Shown in pieces: positions 1 to 11,221 of a stretch of 64,000 nucleotides of DNA (position 1 is the stretch's first letter; the number at the start of each line of letters is the position of its first letter). The translations under genes and the position numbers were made by a program. The notes under the pieces were generated by a model. That model did not search any database. It saw nothing but the letters and a program-made list of their open reading frames with translations, and was not told the origin of the DNA. Origin of the DNA: Dipteronia dyeriana (Eukaryota > Streptophyta > Magnoliopsida > Sapindales > Sapindaceae); the NCBI GenBank assembly GCA_032871835.1, contig CM065299.1, forward strand, positions 7,783,001 to 7,847,000, read 5' to 3'.

Positions 1-47
1 TATTTTTCAAATTTAAAAATGAAAATTCATTTTATTCTTTGCTGCAG

Positions 48-91
48 GAAAAGGTGTTGCCACTAAAGTTGCTTCATTTCTACAGCGCTGA
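48..91 (+). CDS. Possible last coding exon of a gene entering from the left
   Basis: A pyrimidine-rich stretch ends in TGCAG at 43-47, a good splice acceptor. One frame then reads KGVATKVASFLQR followed by TGA at 89-91. The exon would start with two bases completing a codon from an exon outside the window. A second frame also stays open for 18 codons, so the reading frame is not certain. I do not recognise the protein. The call rests on the acceptor and on the gene-like sequence that follows, which has an AATAAA at 1228-1233 and no other obvious gene. Confidence 0.3.
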
Positions 92-1604
92 GGGCCATTA
101 TTAGTGCTCTAGTTTCCCCAGATAAGCCCTGCAGTGACCTTAGGATTAGTTATAGCACATATGATCTACTGTAAACAAGTGACCGTCATGCTTCTGATGA
201 AAACAATGTATTGCTCTTGACTTGAGATAGAATAGGAGCCACTGGCACGTTTAACCTTTGTGGATAGCTGTATATATGTTGTCTAACAGAGGTGCATATA
301 TCAGTGTACATTGCTGACACATGTCTGCATTGTAAATGAATTGTTGGTTAATGGTAGATTGACTCTCCAATGTTGAATAGTTTTACTTCTTGTCATTTAC
401 ATCCAGGATACTGTCGCTGCCCATGATGAAGAGAACTTCGATTGCCTTTCAACCATAGTGAGTGCCATTTGGATGTCAAGGCAAGCTTATGTGATTATGT
501 TCCTCTAAAGTAAAGATGTATCGATGTTCAGCGTCTCTGCCTTACCCTGTACTCAATCTTGTTATTGGTATCATTTATCCAACTTGAAATCATTTATATA
601 TTTGATGCCTCTTTTTCTTTCACTGTTGGGTGTGCTATATTACTGGCAATTTCGTACCAACCTTAAATGGTCAGGATATGCAAAGATGTATGTTGTTGGG
701 TATCAAAGTCATTCGGCAATGGAAGCTCTTGAATGGTCTTGACAGCATATGTTTGAGTGGTTGTAGCTGTGAGGACTGCTCAATTAGAATGTCTTAACCC
801 TATTAGATGCATCTGCTTTGTTACTCTTCTCATGCAAAAAACTTTATTGGCTCTTTGTCGGACATTTTGCATTTTTGTATATATATATAATTCCAGTATA
901 CATACAATTGCACAAAATAATACAAGATATCTTTGTTTCTTATGAAGGAAAAATAACGATGGACATTGGACAGTACTTGAAATTAGGATATATCCATTGT
1001 CACACACTATACAGGCTGTGAAAATATTGTATTGTGTGGGTTGGCATGACCCTGACAATCTGACATATAATACCAACTAGATTACAGAAGTACGGTTCTT
1101 TGCATATCATTTTAGTACGGAAGGATTTACATTTTTGTCCGATTTGCTTGAACACTTGTGAGCGTGTCTATAAAATTGAAATTATATGCTACTTATCGGC
1201 TATAGGCTACTCAAGTCAATGATACTTAATAAAGATGTGATCTGCCTCTCTGCCTATTCAAAAGTAAACTCCTAATAAAATAAAATTAAAAAATTGCCAT
1301 CTTCAAAGCATTGAATGTATATGAATATGAACATGTAAAATTAGAAATAATGAATATAAGCCGGCCCGTTGAAATTCTGCAGAAGTGTATATTTATATTT
1401 TAAGCAAAGATAAGGTAATGATCACGATTGTGTGCCGGCAAATTCATCCAACGAGGATTTTACCTATACAAAATCCCAGTTGACGAGCCGGCCCACTTTT
1501 CATGCATGGCCAACTCCATAAAACTGTTTACATATATATATATATATATACCTTCCAAGTCATGAATGAAATAATTGTAAGCAACGTGCTCAAAAGAAAT
1601 AAAA
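92..1604. other. Putative 3' UTR followed by intergenic DNA and upstream region of the peptide gene
   Basis: No convincing coding region is present. 92-1230 is of mixed composition and may be 3' UTR of the left-hand gene; AATAAA lies at 1228-1233. A possible extra acceptor at 405-406 opens a 33-codon frame ending at 508, short enough to be chance. 1320-1604 is the promoter side of the peptide gene, with GCCGGCCC-like patches near 1360 and 1490 and a TATATATA run at about 1531-1550, some 55-75 bases before the ATG. Confidence 0.4.
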
Positions 1605-1838
1605 ATGGACAAGACCTACTTGAAGCAATGTCTCAGCAAATTCATGCAATTCCTTATAGTTATAGCCCTGGTTGTTTCTCTCATCATGGCACCTAATTCT
1701 GAGGCTCGGCCACTCTCAGAGCATGTCGTTGTAGGATGCTGCAGGTCATCTGAGACAAGGTTTGGAACCCTTCGAACGATGCTTCCAAAAGGTCAGCCTC
1801 TGCCGCCGTCTGGACCCAGCCCTACCATTAACAGATAA
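1605..1838 (+). CDS. IDA/PIP-type secreted signalling peptide precursor
   Basis: The intronless frame encodes 77 residues with the layout of a plant peptide-hormone precursor. Residues about 13-30 are a hydrophobic signal segment (FMQFLIVIALVV), with a likely cleavage after PNSEA near residue 34. A variable middle follows (about 35-58). The C-terminus is LPKGQPLPPSGPSPTINR. The IDA family ends in a proline-rich core, PIPPSAPSKRHN in IDA, and the PIP/PIPL and some IDL peptides share an SGPS core. Here the LPKG lead-in and the P-x-PPS spacing match IDA, and SGPS matches PIP/IDL. The usual (K/R)HN end is replaced by TIN plus a terminal Arg. By family knowledge such peptides are secreted and perceived by HAESA/RLK7-type receptor kinases in abscission, root and immune signalling; the receptor here is inference. 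The ATG at 1605 precedes the signal peptide directly. Confidence 0.75.
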   Translation: MDKTYLKQCLSKFMQFLIVIALVVSLIMAPNSEARPLSEHVVVGCCRSSETRFGTLRTMLPKGQPLPPSGPSPTINR

Positions 1839-3086
1839 ATTAAACTCATCATGCTCCGTCTGCGTCTGTTGTTATTCATCAAATCTGGGAGTTTCAATCT
1901 GCACTATATATCTATCTAGCTATCACAAATAAGAGCGAATATTATTGCCTATAAATATGCCTTGTTCATGCCTCTGATAATTATTATAACTTGCGAATCA
2001 CAAACCACTTTTATTTTTTAATGAATTCTTTATACAATACATAGAATTGAATTCTATGTGAATTTGATGCGCACAAGTAAAAAAAAAATAAAAAAAAATA
2101 CTAAATACTTACATTATAAGGTATTGATTATTTATGGAGTGATGGTTTTGGTGTTTATTTTTGTAATCATATCATTCATATGTATATTTACTGCAATTAA
2201 TTTGAGAGTGGAAATAATGGACGTTTTCGTTTTATTTTCTTTTTTTATGTATTTTTTTTCCTTATTATATAGGGTTGGTTTAAATTATAAAGCATAAATA
2301 TGATCACAATGAAAGAAGGCACGATATATGAAGAGCATTTTATGAACAAAACCAAAACCAAAGCTATGGGAATATCCACAATTCCACATATGGTTATGGT
2401 TATGAACACTAAAAACATTATAGCAATATAATTATGTAACATACCGGTCCGATATAAATATTAGCATCTCTTAGACGCATTTTGAATTGCAAAGCTCAAA
2501 AATAAAACGATGGAGACTGCATTTAATTAACAAGACAATATTACATTGGACTAGGTGTTACATTTTGTTTACATCAATTATCGCTTCAATTTTTGAAACA
2601 TGGGAGTGTTCATTCTTATTCAAATACTTGTTGAATTATGTGTTATGGTTTGCATCAAAGGAATTCGCTGTAGGGCTCACGGTCAACAATAGGCCAAAGC
2701 CCAACTCAAGCAAATATGGGTATCCAATATAATTTTACTGCTTTTACTTTGTATATTTTACCATAAACAGTATAATATCTAGATAGTTTACAAAATTGTT
2801 ATCAGTAGATTCCAATTCAAAAATTCACAAAATTAAATGTTTGAAAAAAATAATACATCTCATAGTTATCCATCAACTATAAGTATACGCGAATGCAATT
2901 TTCAAATAAAATCATATGCATATGCAATTAACTTTTGTTACGATGTGGAGATAACTTTTAACTTACCACCATCCAATGTTGCTCCGTGGTAAGAACATTT
3001 ATTTAGTATGCAACTACGGCTAAAACTTTCTTTTATATATATATATATATAAAAGGAAATACTCATTTGTAGTTAAAAAATAGAGA
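1839..3086. other. AT-rich intergenic DNA with no gene
   Basis: The short frames here are low-complexity and show no family signature. 1839-2050 is likely the 3' UTR of the peptide gene. 2265-2740 is a dispersed repeat copy described separately. 2760-3086 is AT-rich with a (TA)n tract near 3037-3050. Confidence 0.5.
2265..2740 (+). repeat. Dispersed repeat related to LINE 3' sequence (copy 1 of 3)
   Basis: The stretch around GGTTTAAATTATAAAG and TTTATGAACAAAACC recurs at 16720-16800. The stretch from AATTATGTAACAT through GGCCAAAGCCCAACTCAAGC recurs at 10420-10770. In the other two places the repeat lies just after a decayed LINE reverse-transcriptase zinc-binding segment, so this copy is probably the 3' part of the same LINE lineage without its coding part. 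Confidence 0.55.
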
Positions 3087-4004
3087 GGTTTATTGTTTTT
3101 ATAAAATATTAGTATTTTTATTGTTTTTACACAGTAATTGACTGTGAAAACTTAAATTTCCCTTATTATTTTCTTTACCTCTTCTCTCTCCTTTATTAGA
3201 ATCATTTTTTTTCTTTTCATTTGCTCTCTTCCTTCCTTCTCTCTTCATTCTTCATCTCTCTCTCTCACGTCTTCAATCCCTTCTCCACCAAAATTTATTT
3301 TTTGCAACCAGATCTCCTCTCTCGCGTCTCTCCCTTCTTTAATCCAGACATTTTTTTTTTTGTTCCTCTTCTCTCTCCTTTGGTTTGCAGATCTTAGTTG
3401 TGGTTCGAATTTGAGTTGAGTTGTGGTTTCAATTTGAGTTGTGGTTCGAATTTGAGTGTTAGTTGTTGATTTTAAGGGTGGTTGTGGCTGTGTTTAAGTT
3501 GGGTATTGTTTGTTTAAAAAAAAATCATATTTCATTTTGTTTAAATTTTTTTCTAGATTTTAACAAATTCTAGGTATTTTTTATTTTTGAAAAATTTATA
3601 GATTATATTTCTAGATTTTAAAAAAAATCCAGATTATGTTTTTTTGATTTTGAATTTTTTATAGATTATGTTTCCAAATTAAAAAAAAATCCATATTATG
3701 TTTGTTATTTTTTTTTTCATATTTGATTTGGTTTAAAGAAAAATTCCATGTTTTGTTGATGTTGAAATTTTCCAGATTATGTTTGTTAATTTTTTGTTTT
3801 AGGTTATGTTTTTTAATTTTTAATTTTTTTTTTCAGATTTTGTTCCAGAAACAAAAATTCCTTGCTAAAAAAAATAAAAATTATTAGAGATTTATTGTTT
3901 CAAAGATTTTTTTTTAAAAATTTTTTATGAGAAAATTTGGAAAAATTTTCAAATATATTCAAATCTGGAATTTTTTTTCTTCATATTTCTTTAAACTAAT
4001 CAGG

Positions 4005-4290
4005 TCACCAATTAAACACACCAATGTAGACTAATTAAACACACCAATGTAGACTAATTAAACACACCAGTCGTAAATCAAATAAACACACTACAACAAC
4101 TCAATTAAATACACCATGGTAGACCAATTAAATACACCAGGACACACCGTGGAAAATCAATAAACATACCAGAGCAGCACCAAATTAAACACACCAAGTC
4201 TAACACAATAAAACACACTATGAAAAATCAACTAAACACATTAGAGCATCACCAAATTAAACACCCAAAGTCTAACACAATTAAGCACAT
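4005..4290 (+). repeat. Degenerate tandem repeat of an AATTAAACACACCA motif
   Basis: AATTAAACACACCA or close variants recur through this stretch, first as three close copies separated by ATGTAGACT, then with diverged spacers. It lies inside the outer element at 3087-6452. No coding potential is seen. Confidence 0.6.
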
Positions 4291-5395
4291 CCGGGAAGAA
4301 GAAGAGTACTAGAGATCTGGGAAGAAGAAGAAAAATAAAAAAAATAGGAAAAAAAGTTTTTTTTTTCCGGAAGAAAAAGAAGAAATATATATATATATAT
4401 ATATAATTTATAAAGAAGGGTAATTTTGTCTAAATAGTGGATATTTTGGTAGAAACAATAAAAATGTTAAGAGTGATGCTATTGGCACCTCCGCTGCTGA
4501 ACTATTTATGCCTAAAACTTCTAAAATTTTAATTTAATTATATAAAATTAAATAGTTTTATTAAAAATTTTAATTTATTTCCTGGATTACCCTTTTACAT
4601 ATTTTCAAACTTAATACATCACATATATTTTCTAAAAAAAATTAATTTACACTTTTCTAATATTTATATACAGTTTTCTCACATCCATATTTGTTTTTTC
4701 TTCTTATTATCATGGTGAAGCCGTCCTTATCAGATGAGGTTTTTTTTTTCTTTCTATAATCAATTAAATTGTTGGTGGTAGATTGTAAGCGTGATATTGA
4801 TCGTTTCATGATTTTTTTAGCGATTGAATTAAGATTTCGGTGTGGTTTCATTTCGTTAGAGATTAGGTTTTTTTGGTTGCAATTCTTGGTGTGGATACAA
4901 ATCATTGAATGCATAAAAACTCCGAAAGAAAATAAACCGAGAAAAAAATATAACAAACATGGATCTGAAATTTGAAAAGAAAAACAAAATAAACATATGG
5001 AACAATAAAATGAAAAAAAAAATACTAAACATGAGAAATATGAAATTGAGATCCGAAAAAAAAAAACAAAAATAGTAAACATTCAATGATTTAAAATAAT
5101 TTATATTATTAGGGTTTTGAAATAAGGAAAGTGATAATAAACATGGAAAATATGAGATTGAGATCCGAACAAAATATATAAACAAAAATAGTAAGTATTC
5201 AATGATTTGAAATAATATATGTTATTAGGGTTTTGAAATAAGGGAAATGAGGGTTTTATTAGTTTTATTTTGTACAGTATTATTTTTAATAAAAGTTATA
5301 CGTCTATTTAAGTAATTTGATATAGAAAAAGATAAATATTATATGATTTTAAAAATAGGGTATTAATAGTTCAATAGTAGGTGTGCCAATAGCAC

Positions 5396-6408
5396 TAGGG
5401 ATGGCAATGGGGCGGGGTGGCCTTCCCCGCACCCCACCCTACCCCATTTATTTTTTGAAAACCCATTCCCCCATAAACCCCCACCTCAGATGAAGCGGGT
5501 TGGGGTGGGGCGGGTTACAACGGGGAGTGATTTCCCCATCCCCACCCATTTACCCAATTTATAATTTTTTTATTTATTAAAATTACAAATATATAACCAC
5601 TGAATATGATAAAATATATAAAGTAGTAAATAATTCGATGAAGCTATTAAAAAAACATATCGTAAACTTAATTACCACAAGTAAATTCTATCATTCTCAA
5701 ACAAAAACATAAAGTATGAAGTCAAAATGTTCGAAAATCATAACATTAATCATCTAATAGTTGCATCTATTTCTCTTGTTCTCTCTTCGTAATATCAACT
5801 TCATCTGGCATCTCCTCCAGATGTTGACACTCACTCACATGGTTTCTACAACATTAAAAAAAAAAATTGTATTCAATCTGATTTGAATAACAATAATTTA
5901 ATTTGATTTAATATGCATGATTTATTTTACCTCATTAAAATATGGTTCTTCAAGACATGTGGAATGCCCAGTTGTAGTAGAAGAACATGAACTTACTGTA
6001 TTTGAGGTTAAAGCTTGAATGGTGAACTTTGAGTTGTTTGTGGAATAAAGACTTAGAGTTACAGTTAGCGGCTAGGGTTTGTTTAAATTGTATTTTGTAT
6101 TGTCACTTTATGTAAAACAACGACAAATAGATGTAAAGTTATGGTTAATGTATTTATATATATTTCATTTTTTAAAATATATTTATTTTCTTTGAAACTA
6201 GGTAGTTTAACTAAATATTATTTTAAGCGGGACGGGGCGGGGCGGGGCGGGGCGGGGCGGGACGGGGCGTATAAAACCCATCCCCGCCCCATACCCATTG
6301 CGAGTTAGACTATCTATTCCCATCCCCGCCCTATCTCCACTAAATTAAAACCCGTCTCCATCCCAAAAGTGTGGGTCCCAATCCCTACGGGTAATTTTGC
6401 CATCCCTA
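5396..6408. mobile_element. Non-autonomous hAT element inside a MITE terminal repeat (level 3)
   Basis: The termini are perfect inverted repeats, TAGGGATGGCAA (5396-5407) and TTGCCATCCCTA (6397-6408). TAGGGATG resembles the maize Ac end TAGGGATGAAA. The 8-bp flanks AATAGCAC (5388-5395) and AATAGCAT (6409-6416) match at 7 of 8, the duplication length of hAT elements. Subterminal DNA is strongly G/C-skewed with GGCGG repeats at both ends. The middle has short minus-strand exon-like pieces near 5745-5850 and 5932-6000 bounded by plausible splice signals, too short to assign. No intact transposase is present. Confidence 0.85.
6231..6270 (+). repeat. GGGGC-type repeat in the hAT subterminal region
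   Basis: Several consecutive copies of GGGGC, with two GGGAC variants, form a 40-base G-rich tract. The opposite end of the element has a similar but shorter GGGGCGGG/CCCCGC pattern. Runs of four G at 5-base spacing could form G-quadruplex structures; that is inference. Confidence 0.8.
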
Positions 6409-6452
6409 AATAGCATCACTCAAATACTAATTTTGAATAAAAACAATAAACC

Positions 6453-6957
6453 CACTAATTTTATGGTTAGTTTTAAAGTTCTATATAATACCACCGTCCA
6501 TCTTATGTCTTATGAGATGGACACTCCACCAAATCCATTTTAATTTTTCTTTTTTAATTCTTAGGATTTTGTGGATATCTAGATTGGATCTCCATTTTTC
6601 ATCATCTTAAATAGATAATGAAGATCCAGATCGGAATTTTCACTAAATCTAATTTTTAATTTTTAATTTTTAAAATTTAAATTTTTTCAAAAATTTAGCA
6701 GAATGGTAAAATAGTATTTTCATTATAAAGTTAATAGAAGTTGTTGGAATGATGAAAATAGGCATTTCTCAAACTAAAGGGACCAAAATGACCAATAGTT
6801 CAAACTAGAGGGGCTTTGTAATAATATCCCATTATAAATAAATAGATATTAAAAAAAAGGATTTTAATCGATCTTAAACCCTAGTTAAATCTCAGAGTGC
6901 TGAAAAGAAAGAAATCAAGAGGAGGAGAAGCAATTCAAAAGGAAAAGACAGTGAAAA
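6453..6957 (+). promoter_or_regulatory. Upstream region and leader of PPR gene 1, with a telo-box
   Basis: 6453-6840 is AT-rich flank with no gene. AAACCCTA at 6876-6883 is a telo-box, a motif common in leaders and promoters of plant ribosomal and organelle-related genes. The same motif in the same context (AAACCCTAGTTAAATCTCAG) stands before PPR gene 2 at 12927, so it lies within the duplicated block. The purine-rich leader 6890-6957 runs into the ATG. Confidence 0.55.
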
Positions 6958-8949
6958 ATGAAACTTTTTTCAACCAAATTCTTCCCTTTATTGCAACAGA
7001 ACCGTCGAAATCATTCTGGGGTGTTGTTATCTTCACTCTTCTCCAACAAAACCCAAACCCAAACCCAAACCCAAACCGTAACCAAATCCTCTCCAAGTAA
7101 CTCGCTTTACGATCGGATTCAAACCATTCGAGACCCGAAAACCTCGGTAGTACCGGTACTGGATAAATGGGTTGGTGAAGGCAATACAGTCGAAAAACGA
7201 AAACTTCATAATCTTGTTCGAGCCATGAAGGAATTTAAACGCTTCCAGCACGCTCTTGAGGTCCTATTACTCTCTTTCTCTCTCACTACCTCCATTTTGT
7301 TGTTTATCTTGAGCTTTTCTTCTTTCTCTTTTTTTTTTTTAATGTTTTAATATATTATTGTGGATGTACTAGATTTTAGTTGATTGAGACTTACAATATA
7401 ACAACGTTCAACAGCATCACAAATGCAATCAACATCAGTATATATATATATGGATATGGTGCAAATTGTCCTTTTTTTTGTTTTGAAAATTGCCTTTTTG
7501 TGTTTTGTGTTTGCAAGGATTTGGTGAAACACTGTCTTTTTAGCATTGATTAATATTTACAAAGTGTCAGGTCCCACATCACAATATGGAGCCACCATGA
7601 CCGAATATTGAAAATGCTCCATCATGCTGCTTTGTGTATCTGGGTAATTGCAATGTTGCCAATAGTCAATAGATGAAGTAGATAATTCCTGACCTTTCTT
7701 TTTCTTTCTGTTGTTTTTATTACAGATTTCTCAATGGATGACTGATCGTTGTCTTGCATTATCTTCTAGTGATGTTGCGTTGAGATTGGATCTGATCCAT
7801 AGAATTCATGGTATAGAGCATGCTGAAAAATACTTCAACAATGTTTCAAACGATTTAAAATCGTCTAATGTTTATGGTGCCCTTCTGAGTCTCTATACCC
7901 AAGAAGCTTCTGTTGAGAAAGCAGAAGCCATAATGCAGAAGATGAGAGAGATGGGTTTTGCAACATCATCTTTTCCTTACAACATGTTGATCAACCTTTA
8001 CATTAAGACTGGAGACTATGATAAGATTGATAGGCTGATGCAAGAAATGGGTGAGAAAGCAATACCTCTGGACAAGTACACAGTTAGGAACCGCATTGCT
8101 GCTTATATTGCAGCCTCTGACCTTTCTGGAATGGAAAGGGTCTTGAATCGGGTGGAGGAGGATCACAACTTTGTTGTTGATTGGGACCTGTATTCATTGG
8201 CAGCAAGTGGGTATGTGAAGTTTGGTCTGATTGAAAAGGCTTTGGTGATGATAGAGAAAATGGAAAGACTGATTCCCCCTCACAAAAACAAACTGGCATT
8301 TGAGTTTCTTCTTACTCTTTATGCAAGCACTGGTATGAAGAATGAACTTTACCGAGTTTGGAACAAGTACAAGCCATCCAATAACGAAATGAATGCATCA
8401 CATGCCTGTATGATAACATGTCTTGCCAAGCTGGATGATATTGAGGGGGCTGAGAAGATCTTTGAGGAATGGGAGTCTAAGTGCACTATGTATGACTTTC
8501 GGGTACTTAATAGACTGCTTGTTGCTTACTGTAGAAAGGGTCTGATTGAAAAGGCTGAATCTGTCCTAAACAAGGCTGTTGAAGGGAGAAAACCGTATGC
8601 CAGTTCATGGAATGTGCTAGCTATAGGGTATGTGGAACAAAATCAAATGCTCAAGGCTGTTGAAATGTTGAAGAGGGCAATATCAGTTGGAAGAGGAAGG
8701 TGGTTGCCATCATCCGTCGCGTTGGATCCCTGTCTGGATTTCTTGGAAGGGAAAGGGGATGTTGGTGGAGTAGAGGATATTATTAAATCATTAAAGAAGC
8801 CTTTGACGAGGGATATATATCACAGATGGCTGAGGACTTGTGTCGCAGCTGGAGATTCAGTCTCTGAGGTTCTTGATCAGATGGAACTGGATGGCCTTTC
8901 TGTTGATGAAGAAACAGACAAGATCCTTAAAACTGGGCAAAGTTTATAG
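6958..8949 (+). CDS. P-class pentatricopeptide repeat (PPR) protein, probably mitochondrial; tandem copy 1
   Basis: Two exons, 6958-7260 and 7726-8949, join in phase 0 across a 465-base GT-AG intron (GTCCTATT ... TTACAG) to give 508 residues. The N-terminus (MKLFSTKFFPLLQQNRRN) is basic and hydroxylated with no acidic residues, as in mitochondrial presequences, and is followed by a QTQTQTQT run. LYDRIQTIRDP and VLDKWVGEGN are typical of the short P-class PPR proteins of the Arabidopsis At2g20710/At4g21705 type (recognised from memory). From about residue 150 to 470 the sequence is helical 35-residue repeats, for example YNMLINLYIKTGDYDKIDRL and SWNVLAIGYVEQNQ. Such proteins bind organellar RNA; the target is unknown. 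No E or DYW editing domain is seen. The frame is intact. The neighbour at 13003 is its tandem paralogue. Confidence 0.9.
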
Positions 8950-9739
8950 CCGTCTGGAGCTATTTAGAAGTTTTAGGTTGAAGTGTGGACTTCAAATGCC
9001 ATCGCCTTTCATGATATTTACTGTTGGCCATTGAGTCTGGAGCTCTCATTTGTAAAAGTGGACTCAGAGTTCTCATTTGATGCTTTTATGGTAACTGGCT
9101 AATAGAATTGTCATCTCCCTATACAATAGCTGAAATCCTGAAGTAGTACTTGTTTAAATGTCGAAGTTTTATTACAGCCATTAGGTAATTTTATATGCCA
9201 TAAGATATGTGTTATTTTATTTATTTTAGGTAAACTTCAATTTCTTGACAGTACTTAATTTAATTAGACTTTTGCTAGTTCTATTCTGTTCATGATGATC
9301 CATCTTTCTTTATAAGCTGATTGGCATGAACTTTGATAAATCCGTGGACGAATCAGGTTGTGCTCTTGAGAATCTTGTCTATCGTATGAATCAAAGCAGT
9401 TTTAGATCCACACCATATACAGGAGTTCAGGACCAAGAAAAAGCCACAACCCTTAATAAAAATCTCATCTCTACATGTTACCGTTTCTGCTTCCTCTCAT
9501 TTCTCAGCTTGAAGCTTCTTCCTCATTGAATTCATGGCATCATTTTGGCAGTTCAAGGTTTTCCAACCTCATCTTCTCATACAACTGATTGTTCTTTTAC
9601 TCCAAGATCACAAGTGACTCATGTGAAGCAATGGCTGAAATAAGGAACGGATATGAAGACAATCTTCCCTGTTTGTAACACAGTATGTTTTCCTTTATAA
9701 CATAGAGGCTGCTGTGAAACCTGGATTCCCTTGTGGCTA
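8950..9739 (+). other. 3' UTR and downstream part of the PPR duplication unit
   Basis: No gene. The sequence aligns in pieces to 15024-15780 downstream of PPR gene 2, for example CATGATATTTACTGTTGGC and CATGATGATCCATCT. The duplicated block therefore extends well past the stop codon. The 67-codon frame at 9326 is not conserved in the other copy. Confidence 0.6.
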
Positions 9740-10400
9740 AGGTTCTCTAAGCCGGATAGTTTCCAGATTCTTCTTCTTTGGGTAGGCTGTCATTTTGTGT
9801 TTGGAGGAGTGTTATGTGGGGTAGAGAGGTGTTATTGTCTTATCGAGGGGGTTAGATGGAGAGTTGGGGATGTGCTTAGTATCTCTGTTTATGAGGATAG
9901 ATGGATCCCTATGCCTTCTAGTTTTAAGGTTTGCTCTCCCAGAATTTTGCCTTAGGGGGTCACAGTTTTGATAGGTATGAGGGAGCCTGGGAAGTGGTGT
10001 GAGGAAAGGATGAGAAGTTATTTTTATAGGGAGGAGGCAGATTTAATTCTCAGCATCCCATTGAGTGTGAATCCTAGCATATAGAGCGACTCTTGATGGA
10101 TTGGGTGAGAGGGGCAAGCTTGTTGTTCAATGGCCCCCCTCTCCTTGGTGGAAGAAGCTTTGGAGTTAGAAAATCCCCATAAAAATTAAGGTTATTTTGT
10201 TGAAAGGCTTGTGGAGTGGTCCTTCCTACAAAGAACTTTTGTTTGATAGAGGGATTGTTGAATCTGCTTCCGTGTCCGTGGGGTTGTGCTAAGGTTAGTT
10301 CCCATTGGGAAAGCTGTGTTTTTTATCCAATTCTTCTTACTTTCATATAGAATTGTTTGGGATGAGTCTGGTTGGAAGGAGGATATGTACACATGGAGGG
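9740..10400 (+). pseudogene. LINE fragment: reverse-transcriptase zinc-binding region, decayed
   Basis: In broken frames the sequence gives RWRVGDVLSISVYEDRWIP and, near 10040, EADLILSIPLS, both hallmarks of the segment between reverse transcriptase and the zinc-binding domain in plant L1-type LINEs. Stops and frame changes are frequent, for example the TAG at 9953-9955. The same segment, EADLTLS..., recurs at 16100-16200 after PPR gene 2, and VDLILSIPLS occurs in the LINE copies near 27.2 and 29.9 kb. Confidence 0.7.
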
Positions 10401-10568
10401 CCTAAAAACATCAAAGCAACTTAATTATGTAACATCTCGCTCCAATATAAACATTATTGTTTCATCATGGAGGCATTCTGAGTAGCTAAGCTCCAAAATA
10501 AAACGATGAAAACTCTGCATGTAATTAACAAGACAAATAGACAAATATTACATTTGACAGGGTGTTGC

Positions 10569-10603
<35 letters not shown>

Positions 10604-10790
10604 AATTATTGACTAGGTGTTACATTTTGTTTGCATCAATTATCACTGCAATTTTTGAAACATAAGACTCATGGAGTATCAATTATTATTCAAAATTCTA
10701 TTATGTTTTATGGTTTGCATTAAAGGAATTCACGGTAGGGTTAACACTGGCCCAAAGCCGAACTCAAGCAAATATGATATTCAATAAATT
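10400..10790 (+). repeat. Dispersed repeat related to LINE 3' sequence (copy 2 of 3)
   Basis: Similar to 2400-2740: AATTATGTAACAT, CTCCAAAATAAAACGATG, GTGTTACATTTTGTTT and GGCCCAAAGCCGAACTCAAG appear in the same order. A (TA)n tract of about 30 bases interrupts it at about 10571-10600. It follows the LINE coding remnant directly. Confidence 0.6.
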
Positions 10791-11157
10791 TGAGCGAATT
10801 TTGATGTAAATTTTCTTTGTATATGATACCTAAAGGGATTAAAATTTCGGATAAGTGTTATCTAAAGTCACTTATTGGATGTAGCAGTTTTAAAATGACC
10901 ATTAATTTTTTAAAATGTCTCAAATTGGCTATTATATAGAATGAAAATATCAATTGTTGCCATTTTGGTAATTAATTGTTTGAATTTTGAAGTCCGTATG
11001 CATATGTTATAACTTGTTAGAATATAGGTCAAAATTAGTAAAACATGTTTTGCACCGGTTTTTTAACTGGTTTTTAACTTCCTTTTTTTTTTATTACATA
11101 TTTTGAATAATTTTTTTATCATGATTAATCAATAAAATAGAAAATATCATTACTTAT

Positions 11158-11221
<64 letters not shown>

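Larger units (their letters stand above)
4471..6421. mobile_element. Mutator-like MITE (level 2), split at its right end by an hAT element
   Basis: The left end is GAGTGATGCTATTGGCAC (4471-4488). The right terminal repeat GTGCCAATAGCATCACTC is cut in two: its first part is at 5383-5395 and the rest at 6409-6421, with the hAT element between. The flanks AAATGTTAA (4462-4470) and AAATACTAA (6422-6430) agree at 7 of 9 bases, which fits the 9-bp duplication of Mutator-like elements. The interior up to 5382 is AT-rich; the open frames there are low-complexity and not believable genes. Confidence 0.65.
3087..6452. mobile_element. Outer terminal-inverted-repeat element (level 1 of a three-level nest)
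   Basis: The left end reads GGTTTATTGTTTTTATAA and continues to ATTAGTATTTTTATTGTTT by about 3125. The right end is its inverse at 6433-6452, and the match resumes at 4440-4470 once the element at 4471-6421 is removed. That interrupted inverted repeat is what shows the nesting. The interior is T-rich and holds no recognisable gene; 3230-3480 has CT-rich and GTTCGAATTTGAG repeats that resemble, inverted, the element near 37.3-38.8 kb. I could not find a convincing target duplication. Confidence 0.55.

Noticed and set aside
407..508. A further coding exon after the acceptor at 405-406
   Set aside because: Thirty-three open codons are within chance expectation, and no donor or upstream partner exon could be linked in frame.
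4657..5185. Phe/Ser-rich minus-strand frames of 141 and 109 codons
   Set aside because: Low-complexity translation of A-rich DNA inside a MITE; part of it is duplicated sequence (AACATG(G/A)AAATATGA) and no domain is visible.
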